Under the pieces are notes generated by a model that was not told the origin of the DNA, searched no databases, and was given only the letters and a program-made list of their open reading frames with translations. 64,000 nt of DNA, taken from the NCBI GenBank assembly GCA_016794585.1, contig JAEUJM010000009.1, positions 124,001 to 188,000 on the forward strand, given 5' to 3'. Origin of the DNA: Acidimicrobiales bacterium (GTDB lineage Bacteria; Actinomycetota; Acidimicrobiia; Acidimicrobiales; DATDAH01). The position numbers and the translations under genes are program-made. How positions within the stretch are numbered: position 1 is the first letter of the stretch; each line of letters begins with the position of its first letter. Positions 52,869-61,403 of the stretch are shown here, one piece after another.

Positions 52869-53393
52869 CTAGTCCTGGCCGGCGCCGCCGTCGTCCGGCA
52901 TCCAGAAGGCGAAGAGTCGTCGCGGGTCGATGCGGGCGTACGCGGCGCCGTCGAGGACCTCCAGCCAGGAGTCGCCGTACCGGGGGAGGTAGATGTCCAG
53001 CAGGGTCTGGCGGAGCTCGGCGTGCTCGTCGGCGTCGACGTCGATCCTCTGGGCGACCCCGTGGACGCTGACGGCGAAGTGCTCGCCGGGAAGGTGCGTC
53101 GCGCTGACCGCCGGCCGGGCGTCGAGGTGCCGGAAGCGCACCGATGCCGGCGATGAGCCGAAGTGGAACGCTCCCCGGTAGAACACGCCGTCGACCGGAC
53201 CGGTGATCGGGCGGCCGTCGCGAGTGGTGGTGGCCAGCGTGAGCAGGCACATGCCCTCGAGGCTCGAGGCGAGCCCTTCGGCGTCGAGTCGCCGCTCGGG
53301 AGCGTGGATCTCGCGCAGGTGCTCGCCCGCGCTCGCGTAGCTGTCGTCGATCACCTGCTGGAGTGCGACCAGGTCGTCCGGTCGTTCGTGCAT
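52869..53393 (-). CDS. Pyridoxamine 5'-phosphate oxidase-like flavin/split-barrel protein
   Basis: A 174-aa protein with the PNPOx-like split barrel: CLLTLATTTRDGRPITGPVDG, the strand FHFGSSPASVRFRHL with the Arg/Ser flavin-phosphate-type site, and GVAQRIDV. Members bind FMN, F420 or haem; in actinobacteria F420-dependent reductases are common. The exact cofactor is not readable. ATG 53393 follows AAGGAG. Divergent from a TetR gene with twin operators in between, so it is very likely the repressed target. A role in detoxification is inferred. Confidence 0.85.
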   Translation of the reverse strand: MHERPDDLVALQQVIDDSYASAGEHLREIHAPERRLDAEGLASSLEGMCLLTLATTTRDGRPITGPVDGVFYRGAFHFGSSPASVRFRHLDARPAVSATHLPGEHFAVSVHGVAQRIDVDADEHAELRQTLLDIYLPRYGDSWLEVLDGAAYARIDPRRLFAFWMPDDGGAGQD

Positions 53394-53426
53394 CGGAGGC
53401 TCCTTGCTCTTCTCGGGGGCGCGGGT

Positions 53427-53465
53427 TCTACGGTGTAGAGGAGTGAACTACTCTACACTGTAGAG
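53427..53465. promoter_or_regulatory. Twin palindromic operators of the TetR regulator
   Basis: Two dyads, TCTAC-GGT-GTAGA (53427-53439) and CTCTAC-ACT-GTAGAG (53451-53465), have centres 25 bp apart. Together they also form one large inverted repeat with 13-bp arms. The right one ends on the ATG at 53466. They lie between the TetR gene and the divergent PNPOx-like gene. Confidence 0.75.
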
Positions 53466-54008
53466 ATGTCGGTGCGGCGGGGAACCTTGTCGGTGGAGCA
53501 GATCGTCGAGGCGGCGTCGGTCGCGATCGACGAGGACGGGCTGGCCAAGCTGTCGATGCGCCGTCTCGGTGCCCGCCTCGGGGTGGACCCCATGGCGATC
53601 TACCACCACGTCGACGACAAGCAGCAGCTCCTCGCGCTGGTGTTGGCGAAGGTCCTCGCGGAGATCCCGGCGGTGGACCGGGAGCAGCCGTGGGGGGCCA
53701 GGGTCCGGGCGTGGGCGGTCGCCTACTGGGAGATCGCGTCGCGAAACCGGGAGGTCATCGGTGCGGCGCTCGCCGACCCGGTCATCGCCAATGGCGCATT
53801 GCGCGCCATCGAGCCGTTGACCGACGCGCTCGCCGAGAGCGGCCTCGGCCAGGCCTCGATCGAGCCGGCGGCGTTCCTGATTGTCGACTTCGTGCACGGC
53901 TCCGCCCTGAGCGGCGTGGTCCCTGAGCGCCACGACGACCTGCGGGCCTGGTTCGAGCAGGGCCTCGACATCGTGATCGCCGGCATCGAAGCGACCGCCG
54001 GCCGCTGA
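53466..54008 (+). CDS. TetR-family repressor
   Basis: A 180-aa protein with the N-terminal helix-turn-helix (LSVEQIVEAASVAIDEDGLA, KLSMRRLGARLGVDPMAIYHHV), where the recognition helix has the tetracycline-repressor-like pattern. The C-terminal part (PWGARVRAWAVAYWEIASRN) fits the TetR_C class. Start ATG 53466 abuts its own operator dyads, so autorepression is likely; binding would block both this gene and the PNPOx-like gene. Ligand unknown. Confidence 0.9.
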   Translation: MSVRRGTLSVEQIVEAASVAIDEDGLAKLSMRRLGARLGVDPMAIYHHVDDKQQLLALVLAKVLAEIPAVDREQPWGARVRAWAVAYWEIASRNREVIGAALADPVIANGALRAIEPLTDALAESGLGQASIEPAAFLIVDFVHGSALSGVVPERHDDLRAWFEQGLDIVIAGIEATAGR

Positions 54009-54141
54009 GCACCCGTGAAGGGGAACAGGCGCGAGCGGAGCCGGGCCCTCCCGCTGCTGGGGGTGGCGCCGAAGTCACCCTTCGCCCGGTACTGGCGCCC
54101 GTCGGCTACCGCGCGGTCCCAACGGGGTGGGCGCTGGTGGT

Positions 54142-55134
54142 CTACCTGGTGCCCACGGGCGTCGCCGCGGCGGCGGGGAGGAGGGCGACGCGGCGACGCC
54201 GCGCGCCGGAGCGTCGGCGGCGCCGGGTGCCGACCTCGTCGACGGTCGGAGGCCGAGGTGACACCGCGAGACAGGCGCCGACGAGCGCGTGCCGGAAGTC
54301 GTCGCCGTCGCCGGCCACCACGTGGTGATTGCCGTCGATCTCGTACTTCACGGCGCCGGGGATGGTCTCGGCCAGCTTGTGTTGGCGGTGCGCGGGCACC
54401 AACCGGTCGCGGCCCGTGATGATCACCGCCGTCGGCACGTCGATCTCGTGGGTCCATTCCCGAGAGGTGAACCTCCCGACCTCGCGTGCCGCCTCGAGGA
54501 TGGTGCCCACCTCGCCTCGTCGCAGCTCCGCGACCGCCCAGTCGGTGTGGGGACGGCTCGAGAAGAGGCGGGACGCAACCCACTCGGCGCCGTGTGCGCC
54601 GGCGCGCACCGCGGTCAGGTGAGGCAGGCCGGCGAGCACGCCGAGCCCGCCGAAGAGCAGGCGCTCCCGGGGGTGGCCGCGGAAGTCGCGTGCGGTGGCA
54701 CACAGCACCAGCCCGTCGACGCGCTCGCGGTGCCGATGCCAGACGAGTTGGGCGATGGGTCCGCCCATCGAGTACCCGACCGCGGTGAACTGGTCGATGC
54801 CCAGGCAGTCCGCGAGGGCCACCACGTCCTCTGCGCAGTCGGTGAGCCGGAAGGGCTCGGCGGACCGGATGCCTCGGCCGTGCCCACGGTGGTCGGGTGC
54901 GATCACTCGGAAGTGTCGCCCGAGGGGGGCCAGGACGCTGTGCCAGTTCAGGTCGGCGTTGGCGCCGAGGCCGTGCAACAAGAAGACGACCGGGGCGCCC
55001 GGCGGCCCGGCGACCTCGCGGTAGAACAGCGAGCCTCGGCCCGGGAGGTGGGCCGTGTGACCGGGCGGGAGGTCGGGCCGGTCGACCCTGCCGGTGGCCT
55101 CGGGGGGAGCCGTCGGCTCGGGGAGAAGGGACAC
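54142..55134 (-). CDS. Alpha/beta hydrolase
   Basis: A 330-aa cytoplasmic hydrolase. The oxyanion motif LLHGLGA, nucleophile elbow VGYSMGG, catalytic-Asp region TGRDRLV and catalytic His in GNHHVV are all in place. Family members cleave esters, epoxides or C-C bonds; this one most resembles small-ester or ring-fission type hydrolases, but the substrate is not readable. The last 25 residues are a basic Arg-rich tail. GTG 55134 lies within a GACACA-AC-TGTGTC dyad. The gene appears monocistronic. Confidence 0.85.
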   Translation of the reverse strand: MSLLPEPTAPPEATGRVDRPDLPPGHTAHLPGRGSLFYREVAGPPGAPVVFLLHGLGANADLNWHSVLAPLGRHFRVIAPDHRGHGRGIRSAEPFRLTDCAEDVVALADCLGIDQFTAVGYSMGGPIAQLVWHRHRERVDGLVLCATARDFRGHPRERLLFGGLGVLAGLPHLTAVRAGAHGAEWVASRLFSSRPHTDWAVAELRRGEVGTILEAAREVGRFTSREWTHEIDVPTAVIITGRDRLVPAHRQHKLAETIPGAVKYEIDGNHHVVAGDGDDFRHALVGACLAVSPRPPTVDEVGTRRRRRSGARRRRVALLPAAAATPVGTR

Positions 55135-55143
55135 AACTGTGTC
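55130..55143. promoter_or_regulatory. Dyad overlapping the hydrolase start
   Basis: GACACA-AC-TGTGTC is a perfect 6-2-6 dyad covering the GTG at 55132-55134. A regulator bound here would block expression. No regulator gene is next to it. Confidence 0.4.
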
Positions 55144-55200
55144 ATTTCCCGTTTTCGGGCGCCTTCAGACCGTGACCTTCGGCTCACACCCCGCATCTTG

Positions 55201-55216
55201 GTGACCGGTCGGTCAC
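55201..55216. promoter_or_regulatory. TetR-type dyad in the region upstream of the hydrolase
   Basis: GTGACC-GGTC-GGTCAC is a perfect 6-4-6 dyad; ACCGGTCGGT-like cores are common in TetR operators. It stands 67 bases upstream of the hydrolase start and 46 bases beyond the stop of the lyase-like gene. Confidence 0.4.
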
Positions 55217-55261
55217 ACGACGTCTCGGATCAGGGGCGGAGCGGGCTGGACGACAGGGGTC

Positions 55262-56167
55262 TCAGGGGCTGGCGAGGCGGGTGCGGGGGCCGGCGTAGAC
55301 GAGGCGGCTGGGGAGCTCGTGGCCCACGAGCTCCGCCGCGAGGTGGGCGGCCTCGAGCAGGGGATCGAGGGCGATGCCGGTGGCGACGCCGAGGTCGTCG
55401 AAGAGGGCCACCGCCGCCTCGGTGGCCACGTTGCCGGCGGCGCCGGCCGCGAACGGGGAGCCGCCGAGGCCGCCCACCGAGCAGTCGAAGCGGGCGACGC
55501 CGGCCTGCCAGCCGGCGTAGAGGTTGAGCAGGCCCGTGCCGCGGGTGTCGTGCAGGTGGAGACCGACGTCGGGACCCGTCCGTGCCAACAGGGCCTCGAT
55601 CAGGCGGGGGGTGCCCATACCGGTCGTATCGGCCAGGGTGAGCGCGCTGATCCCCGTGTCGAGCACCCGTCGGCAGAGGGCGTCGACCTCGGCAGCGGAC
55701 AGGTCGCCCTCGTAAGGAGAGCCGAAGGCGCAGGACACCACCGCATCGACCGGGACGCCGGCGTCGCCGGCCAAGGCGGCGATCGCGGTGATGGCGCCGA
55801 CCGACTCGTCGATGCTCATGCGCACGTTGCGCTCGTTGTAGGTGGCGGACGCGGAGATGGTGACGGTCAGCTCGTCGACGCCGGCCGCCAGCGCCATCTC
55901 GGCCCCGCGGGCGTTGGGGACGAGGGCCGTGCGGGTCACGCCGTCGGGCCGCCCGATCCGAGCGATCACCTCGTCGCTCCCCGCCATCGCCGGGACGGCC
56001 TTGGGGCTGACGAAGGCACCCACCTCGAGATGGGTGACGCCGGCTGCCAGCAGGGCGTCGATGAGCGCCACCCGCTGCTCGACGGTGACCGGGTCCTCCC
56101 CTTGGAGCCCGTCGCGGGCCCCGACTTCACGGAGGATGACGGCGGCGGGGCCGGCGAGGGTGCTCAC
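55262..56167 (-). CDS. HMG-CoA-lyase-like protein, catalytic Cys replaced by Ser
   Basis: A 301-aa TIM-barrel enzyme of the HMGL-like family. It has the substrate/metal segment EVGARDGLQ (Arg18, Asp19), metal ligands HLHD (His204, His206) and Asn246. The mobile loop reads GLGGSPFAAGAAGN, with Ser237 in place of the Cys that is catalytic in HMG-CoA lyases (GGCP). Known enzymes cleave HMG-CoA to acetoacetate and acetyl-CoA in leucine breakdown. The GTG start overlaps the stop of the acetoacetyl-CoA synthetase gene (GTGA), so the two are coupled. The pair fits handling of acetoacetate, but the Ser may mean slower catalysis or another substrate. Confidence 0.85.
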   Translation of the reverse strand: MSTLAGPAAVILREVGARDGLQGEDPVTVEQRVALIDALLAAGVTHLEVGAFVSPKAVPAMAGSDEVIARIGRPDGVTRTALVPNARGAEMALAAGVDELTVTISASATYNERNVRMSIDESVGAITAIAALAGDAGVPVDAVVSCAFGSPYEGDLSAAEVDALCRRVLDTGISALTLADTTGMGTPRLIEALLARTGPDVGLHLHDTRGTGLLNLYAGWQAGVARFDCSVGGLGGSPFAAGAAGNVATEAAVALFDDLGVATGIALDPLLEAAHLAAELVGHELPSRLVYAGPRTRLASP

Positions 56168-58167
56168 GAGGCCAGCTCGGGGCGGCCGGCGAACGAGGAC
56201 AGGGCGTCGGGGTTCGCGATGGCCTCGAGGTTGCGTACCTCGCGGCCGTTCACCACGTCGGTGACGGCCAGCTCGACGAGCTTGCCGCTGCGGGTCCGGG
56301 GGATGTCCTCCACGGCCACGATCCTGGCCGGGACGTGGCGGGGCGAGCAGTCGGTCCGGACCCGCCGGCGGATCTCGGCCACGAGGTCGTCGTCGAGCGC
56401 GTGCCCGTCGGCGAGGCGGACGAAGAGGACGATGCGGGTGTCGTCGTCCCACTCCTGGCCGACGGCGATGGCCTCGGTGACCTCGGCGAAGTTCTCCACC
56501 ACCCGGTAGAGCTCGGCGGTGCCGATGCGCACGCCGCCGGCGTTCAGGGTGGCGTCGCTGCGGCCATGGATGACCATGCCGCCGTGCTCGGTCCAGCTGG
56601 CGAAGTCGCCCTGGGCCCAGACGTCGGGGAAGCGCGAGAAGTAGGCGGAGGTGAAGCGGCGGCCGTCGTCGTCGCCGAGGAAGCCCAGGGGCACGGAGGG
56701 GAACGGGGTGCGGCACACGAGCTCGCCCTTGACCCCCGGGCCGACGGGGGCGCCGAGGTCGTCGTACACGTCGACGTCCATCGCCAGCCCCGGTCCCTGG
56801 ATCTCACCGGGCCACACGGGGCGGGTGGGGTCGCCGGCCACGAAGCAGCCGCAGAGGTCGGTGCCGCCGGAGATGGAGGCGAGGTGCAGGTCCGTGCCCA
56901 CGGCGTCGTAGACCCACTCGAAGCCCTCGACCCCGAGGGGCGAGCCGGTCGAACAGATGGTGCGCACCGCGCTGAGGTCGTGCGACTCCCCGGGGCGGAT
57001 GCCGGCCTTGCGGCAGGAGTCGATGAACTTGGCCGAGACGCCCAACAGGTTCACCTGGTGGCGCTCGGCGAGCGAGAAGAGCGCCTCGGGCCCGGGGTGG
57101 AAGGGGTTGCCGTCGTAGAGGACCAAGGTGGCGCCGGCGGCGAGCCCGGACATGAGCCAGTTCCACATCATCCAGCCGCAGGTCGTGAAGTAGAACTCGC
57201 GGTCCCCGGGGCGCACGTCGCCGTGCAGGCGGTGCTCGGTGAGGTGCTTCAGGACCAGGCCGCCGGCGCGGTGGACGATGCACTTCGGCTTTCCGGTCGT
57301 CCCCGACGAGTAGAGGATGAACCCGGCCTGGTCGAACGGGAACCGCTCGGTGGGGACGGGGGTGCCGCGGTGGGGAGCGAGGACGTCGGCCCACAGGCGC
57401 GCCCCGGGGGGCACGCCGGCCGGCTCCGCGTCCACGAAGGGCACCACGACGGTGGCGCGCAGGGTGGGGAGCGCCGCGGTGATCTCGGCGAGGCGCCCCA
57501 GGCAGTCGAAGGACTGGCCCCCGTAGCGGTAGCCGTCCGCCGCGACGAGCACCGTCGGCTCGATCTGGGCGAAGCGGTCGAGCACGCCGTTGACCCCGAA
57601 GTCGGGTGAGGTGGACGAGAACACCGCGCCGAGCGACAACGTCGCCGCCATCAGCACGAGGGTCTCCGGGGTGTTGGGCATCCACGCCGCCACCCGGTCG
57701 CCCGGCCCGACGCCGGCGTCGCGGAGCGCGGCGGCCGCCGCTCCCACCTCGACCCGTAGCTCGCCCCAGGTGAGGGTGCGGGTCGGGCCGGCACCGTCAC
57801 CCAGCCCCTCGACCCCCTCGATCGCCTCCCCTTCGAAAACCACGGCGACGGCGTCGGGCGCCGCGCCCCGGCCGTGCAGGAGGTTCTCGGTGAACGAGAT
57901 CCGCGCCTCGGGGAACCAGCGCACGCCGGTGACCGGGTGCTCACCCGGGCCGGCCGGGAGGAGGGCGACGTCGCCCCGGTCCCCGAGCACCCCGCCCCAG
58001 TCCCAGAGCTCCCGCCAGAAGGCGCCCGGGTCGGCCACGGACCAGGCGTGCAGGGCGAGGCTGTCGGCCAGCTCGAGCCCGAGGCGCTCGTTCACCGCGA
58101 GGCGCAGCGAGGTCATCGCGCTGGACGCCACCCGCTCGTCGTCGGGCACCCACAACGGTCCGCTCAC
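56164..58167 (-). CDS. aacS: Acetoacetyl-CoA synthetase
   Basis: A 667-aa AMP-forming ligase. The N-terminal PLWVPDDERVASS and LALHAWSVADPGAFW fit AacS, as do the P-loop ILYSSGTTGKPK, the GWMMWNW segment, ISGGTDLCGCF and the catalytic-Lys region RTRSGKLVE. It would activate acetoacetate to acetoacetyl-CoA. GTG 58167 was chosen because GAGG stands 9 bases upstream; GTG 58176 is an alternative. Its 3' end overlaps the lyase-like gene, which in a leucine/ketone-body pathway makes the substrate of this enzyme. Divergent from the ferredoxin-P450 group. Confidence 0.88.
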   Translation of the reverse strand: MSGPLWVPDDERVASSAMTSLRLAVNERLGLELADSLALHAWSVADPGAFWRELWDWGGVLGDRGDVALLPAGPGEHPVTGVRWFPEARISFTENLLHGRGAAPDAVAVVFEGEAIEGVEGLGDGAGPTRTLTWGELRVEVGAAAAALRDAGVGPGDRVAAWMPNTPETLVLMAATLSLGAVFSSTSPDFGVNGVLDRFAQIEPTVLVAADGYRYGGQSFDCLGRLAEITAALPTLRATVVVPFVDAEPAGVPPGARLWADVLAPHRGTPVPTERFPFDQAGFILYSSGTTGKPKCIVHRAGGLVLKHLTEHRLHGDVRPGDREFYFTTCGWMMWNWLMSGLAAGATLVLYDGNPFHPGPEALFSLAERHQVNLLGVSAKFIDSCRKAGIRPGESHDLSAVRTICSTGSPLGVEGFEWVYDAVGTDLHLASISGGTDLCGCFVAGDPTRPVWPGEIQGPGLAMDVDVYDDLGAPVGPGVKGELVCRTPFPSVPLGFLGDDDGRRFTSAYFSRFPDVWAQGDFASWTEHGGMVIHGRSDATLNAGGVRIGTAELYRVVENFAEVTEAIAVGQEWDDDTRIVLFVRLADGHALDDDLVAEIRRRVRTDCSPRHVPARIVAVEDIPRTRSGKLVELAVTDVVNGREVRNLEAIANPDALSSFAGRPELAS

Positions 58168-58218
58168 GGCGCTCACCCTCGCGGACGGCTCGCGTCGCCG
58201 CAACCGGTGTCGCCCGTG

Positions 58219-58231
58219 AGGGGTGACCCCT
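58219..58231. promoter_or_regulatory. Small dyad in the divergent promoter region
   Basis: AGGGGT-G-ACCCCT lies between the synthetase gene and the rightward ferredoxin gene. It is a possible operator serving both sides. Confidence 0.3.
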
Positions 58232-58289
58232 TCCCATCCCGTATCTTTCGGGGAGGCGCTCACGGCGCGCCGGCCAGGAGGCGAGTCCC

Positions 58290-58490
58290 ATGCAGGTAGT
58301 GATCGACGACGAGAAGTGCCAGGGCCACGGCCGCTGCTACGCACTGGCCCCCACCGTGTTCGACCCGGACGACCTGGGGCAGGGCACGGTCATCGGTGAC
58401 GGCATCGTCGCCCCCGCCGACGAGGAGAAGGCCCGGCTCGCCGCGGCCAACTGCCCCGAGCTCGCCATCACCGTCGTCGAGGACGCCTGA
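58290..58490 (+). CDS. P450-type ferredoxin, [3Fe-4S]-like
   Basis: A 66-aa ferredoxin with ligands Cys10, Cys16 and Cys55 in the pattern C-x2-H-x2-C ... CP; His13 stands where a fourth Cys would be. This matches the small ferredoxins next to actinobacterial P450 genes, where [3Fe-4S] or a His-ligated cluster is known. ATG 58290 lies behind GGAGGCG. It overlaps the P450 gene by one base (TGATG), so the two are partners. No reductase gene is in the window. Confidence 0.9.
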   Translation: MQVVIDDEKCQGHGRCYALAPTVFDPDDLGQGTVIGDGIVAPADEEKARLAAANCPELAITVVEDA

Positions 58491-59698
58491 TGGGCCTCCA
58501 CGAGCCCGTCGCCGACTGGGCCACCGACTTCGACCACACTGACGACGCCTGGGTGGCGGATCCCTTCCCGATCTGGTCCGACCTGCGCGAGTCGGCCTGC
58601 CCCATCGCCCACACCGACCGGTACGGCGGCGGGTGGCTGCCCACCCGTTACGACGACATCGACGCCATCGCCCACGACACCGAGCGCTTCACCTCACGCA
58701 GCATCGTGATGTCCGAGCACCGGCCCCCGCTCGACATGGCGCCGGCCGGTGTGGCCCCTCCCATCTCGTCCGACCCCCCGTTCCACCAGGGCGCCCGCCG
58801 GGTGCTCCTGCCCGCCTTCGCCCCCCAGGCCATCGCCAAGCTCGAGCAGTCCACCCGTGACTTCTGCGAGCAGCTCATCGCCGAGATGGGTGACCGCGAG
58901 GTGGTGGACGGCGCCGTGGACTACGCACAGCACATCCCCGTGCGGGTGATCGCCAACATGTTGGGCTTCCCCCAGGAGGACGCCGACACCTTCCGGGCCT
59001 TCGTCCACCACACCCTCGAGGGCGTCGATCTCCCCCAGGAGGAGCGTGCCCTCGGCTTCCAGAAGCTGTTCGGGTACCTCGAGGACCAGGTGAAGGACCA
59101 CATCGCCAACCCCCGCGACGACCTCACCTCCTTCCTGCTGAGCACGGAGATGGACGGTGAGCACCTCAGCGCCGAGCACGTGGTGCGCACGATCGGCCTC
59201 ATCCTGATCGCCGGCATCGACACCACCTGGAGTGCCATCGGGGCGTCGATCTGGCACCTGGCGGGCCACCCCCAGGACCGTGCCCGCCTGGCCGCCGAGC
59301 CCGATCTGCTCCCGGTCGCCATGGAGGAATTCCTCCGCGCCTACGCCCCCGTCACCATGGCCCGCCTCGTGCGCGAGGACATGGACTACGAGGGCTGCCC
59401 CATGAAGGCCGACGACTGGATCCTGCTGTCGTTCCCGGCGGCGAACCGCGATCCCCGGGCCTTCGACCGGGCCGACGAGGTGGTGCTCGACCGAGAGGTC
59501 AACCGCCACGCCGCCTTCGGGCTGGGCATCCACCGCTGCGCAGGCTCGCACCTCGCCAGGATGGAGCTCAAGGTCGCCCTCGAGGTGTGGATGGAGCACT
59601 TCGGCGACGGCTTCGAGCTCGCGGACCCGGGGGCGGTCACGTGGTCCGGCGGCCAGGTGCGCGGCCCCCGCACCCTGCCCGTCCGCATCCTGCGGTGA
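58490..59698 (+). CDS. Cytochrome P450
   Basis: A 402-aa soluble P450. The I-helix oxygen motif AGIDTTWSA, the ExxR motif EEFLR and the haem-Cys loop FGLGIHRCAG (Cys350) are present; length and lack of a membrane anchor fit bacterial class I P450s. It begins by overlapping the ferredoxin stop and ends by overlapping the start of the sugar-dehydrogenase-like gene. It likely hydroxylates a small hydrophobic molecule; subfamily and substrate cannot be set. Confidence 0.95.
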   Translation: MGLHEPVADWATDFDHTDDAWVADPFPIWSDLRESACPIAHTDRYGGGWLPTRYDDIDAIAHDTERFTSRSIVMSEHRPPLDMAPAGVAPPISSDPPFHQGARRVLLPAFAPQAIAKLEQSTRDFCEQLIAEMGDREVVDGAVDYAQHIPVRVIANMLGFPQEDADTFRAFVHHTLEGVDLPQEERALGFQKLFGYLEDQVKDHIANPRDDLTSFLLSTEMDGEHLSAEHVVRTIGLILIAGIDTTWSAIGASIWHLAGHPQDRARLAAEPDLLPVAMEEFLRAYAPVTMARLVREDMDYEGCPMKADDWILLSFPAANRDPRAFDRADEVVLDREVNRHAAFGLGIHRCAGSHLARMELKVALEVWMEHFGDGFELADPGAVTWSGGQVRGPRTLPVRILR

Positions 59699-60918
59699 TC
59701 CCGGCCGCCGGGGCCCGGGCGGCGACGGCCGCCCTGGTCGCGGCGGCGCTCGTCCTCGTCGGCGGCGCGCCGGTCCGGGCCGCGCGACCGGCGGGCGGTC
59801 CGGAGGGCCTCGCCTCGGTGCAAGTGGCCCTCACGCCGGTGCTCCAACTCGACGCCCCCATGGCCCTGGCCACCCGGGCGGGCACGGACGACCTCTACGC
59901 CGCGGAGCGGGCCGGTGTGGTCGTCCACCTCGTCGCCGGCGACGACGGCTCCCTCACCGTCGACCCGACGCCGGTCCTCGACCTGAGCAGCCGGACCACC
60001 ACCGACAACGAGCGAGGGCTGCTCGGTCTGGCGTTCTCACCCGACGGCGCCCACCTCTACGTCCACTTCACGAATCCCGGAGGCGACACCCGACTGGTGG
60101 AGTACGCCATGGCGGGGGAGCAGGCCGTGCTCGCCTCCCGTCGCACCTTGCTGCGCGTCGCCCAGCCCATCCCCAACCACAACGGCGGTCAGCTCGCCTT
60201 CGGCCCCGACGGCCGTCTCTACCTCGGCCTGGGCGACGGGGGATCGGGGGGCGACCCCCTGGGCAACGGGCAGGACACCTCGACCCTGCTCGGCAAGATC
60301 CTCCGCATCGACCCGACCCCCAGCGGCAACCGCGCGTACACGGTGCCCCGCTCCAACCCGTTCGTCGGCGGTCGGGGTCCGGCCGGCGTCTCCTCCCGGC
60401 CGGAGATCTGGATCTACGGCGTGCGCAACCCGTGGCGGTTCAGCTTCGACCGGGCGACCGGCGCACTGTGGGTCGCCGACGTGGGCCAGGACAGCGTGGA
60501 GGAGGTCGACCGCCTGCCCCGGCGCACCGGGCGCAACGCCGGCCGGGGCGCCAACCTCGGATGGGCCCGTATGGAGGGCGACCAGCCCTTCGGCGGCGCG
60601 AGCGAGCCGGCGGGCCACACGAGGCCGCTCTTCACGTACCCCCATGGCCTCAACAACGAGAACGGCTGTGCGGTGACCGGCGGCTACGTGTACCGGGGGA
60701 CCGCGGTGCCTGCGCTCCGCGGTGCCTACGTGTACGGCGACCTGTGTCGCGGGCAGGTCCGTGCCCTCCGCCAGCGCGGGGGAGCGGTGCTCGACGAGCG
60801 GAGCCTGGGCGTGGGGGTCGGGTCCGCCGGGCTCATCGGGTTCGGCGAGGACGCCGGCGGCGAGCTCTACACCCTGGCCGGCGACGGCTGGGTGTCCCGG
60901 CTCGATCCCGTCCCCTGA
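59695..60918 (+). CDS. PQQ-type aldose/sugar dehydrogenase, exported
   Basis: A 407-aa protein. A signal peptide-like start (ATAALVAAALVLVGGAPVRA) precedes a six-bladed propeller of the glucose/sorbosone dehydrogenase type: NHNGGQLAFGPDGRLYLGLGDGG, WIYGVRNPWRFSFD, VADVGQDSVEEVD and the late CAVTGGYVYRG. These enzymes oxidise sugars with PQQ and pass electrons outward. GTG 59695 overlaps the P450 stop (GTGA), showing tight coupling though P450 and dehydrogenase act in different compartments. Substrate not determinable. Confidence 0.85.
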   Translation: MIPAAGARAATAALVAAALVLVGGAPVRAARPAGGPEGLASVQVALTPVLQLDAPMALATRAGTDDLYAAERAGVVVHLVAGDDGSLTVDPTPVLDLSSRTTTDNERGLLGLAFSPDGAHLYVHFTNPGGDTRLVEYAMAGEQAVLASRRTLLRVAQPIPNHNGGQLAFGPDGRLYLGLGDGGSGGDPLGNGQDTSTLLGKILRIDPTPSGNRAYTVPRSNPFVGGRGPAGVSSRPEIWIYGVRNPWRFSFDRATGALWVADVGQDSVEEVDRLPRRTGRNAGRGANLGWARMEGDQPFGGASEPAGHTRPLFTYPHGLNNENGCAVTGGYVYRGTAVPALRGAYVYGDLCRGQVRALRQRGGAVLDERSLGVGVGSAGLIGFGEDAGGELYTLAGDGWVSRLDPVP

Positions 60919-60980
60919 CGACCCTGCCACCCGCCGGTCCGCCTGTTCTGGCCGGGCACCCCTCCGGTAAGGGGTCGAAC

Positions 60981-61238
60981 ATGCGCATCACCCTCTTGGG
61001 CGATCTGGGCGACGAGAACTACGAGCTCATCTGGGCCGACGGGACCCTCCGCGGGACGCCCCGCCTCGTCGAGCGCTTCGAGGCTGCGGCGGCCGACGCC
61101 GGCGACGACCCGCTCGCGTTCATCGCCGCGGTCGAGCGCGGCCTGCCCAACCGGCCGCAGATCGTGGTGTGGCCGGAAGCGCCGGCCGACGATCCCTCGC
61201 CCGGCGGTGCGCCGTCCCGGAGCCGCTCGACGCCCTGA
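60981..61238 (+). CDS. Small hypothetical protein
   Basis: An 85-aa protein beginning MRITLLGDLGDENYELIWAD, then a helix RLVERFEAAAADAGDD and a Pro/Ser-rich tail. ATG 60981 follows AAGGGG. No family recognised. It lies 62 bases after the dehydrogenase gene and may be co-transcribed. Coding character is supported by the ribosome site and the clean codon usage only. Confidence 0.55.
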   Translation: MRITLLGDLGDENYELIWADGTLRGTPRLVERFEAAAADAGDDPLAFIAAVERGLPNRPQIVVWPEAPADDPSPGGAPSRSRSTP

Positions 61239-61242
61239 TCGT

Positions 61243-61356
61243 CACCCCTGATCGGATCGACACACCCCTGATCCACACACCCCTGACCGGCGGGCATGTG
61301 CCGCCTGCGGGCGCCGATCGTCGAGCACCAGTGTCCATCGTCGAGCACGCGTGTCG
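61243..61356. repeat. Short degenerate direct repeats in a non-coding stretch
   Basis: CACCCCTGA occurs at 61243, 61263 and 61278. A 20-bp tandem unit (ATCGTCGAGCAC-NN-GTGTC) occurs at 61317 and 61337, with a partial third. No gene was recognised in 61239-61461. Confidence 0.6.
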
Positions 61357-61403
61357 TCGAACAGCGCGACCCCGACGCCTGTCGCCTCGTCCCTGGGCGG
61401 GCG

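Noticed and set aside
54070-54084. CGAAG-TCACC-CTTCG hairpin as a terminator
   Set aside because: Five base pairs only and no clear relation to either gene end; similar hairpins are frequent by chance in this DNA.
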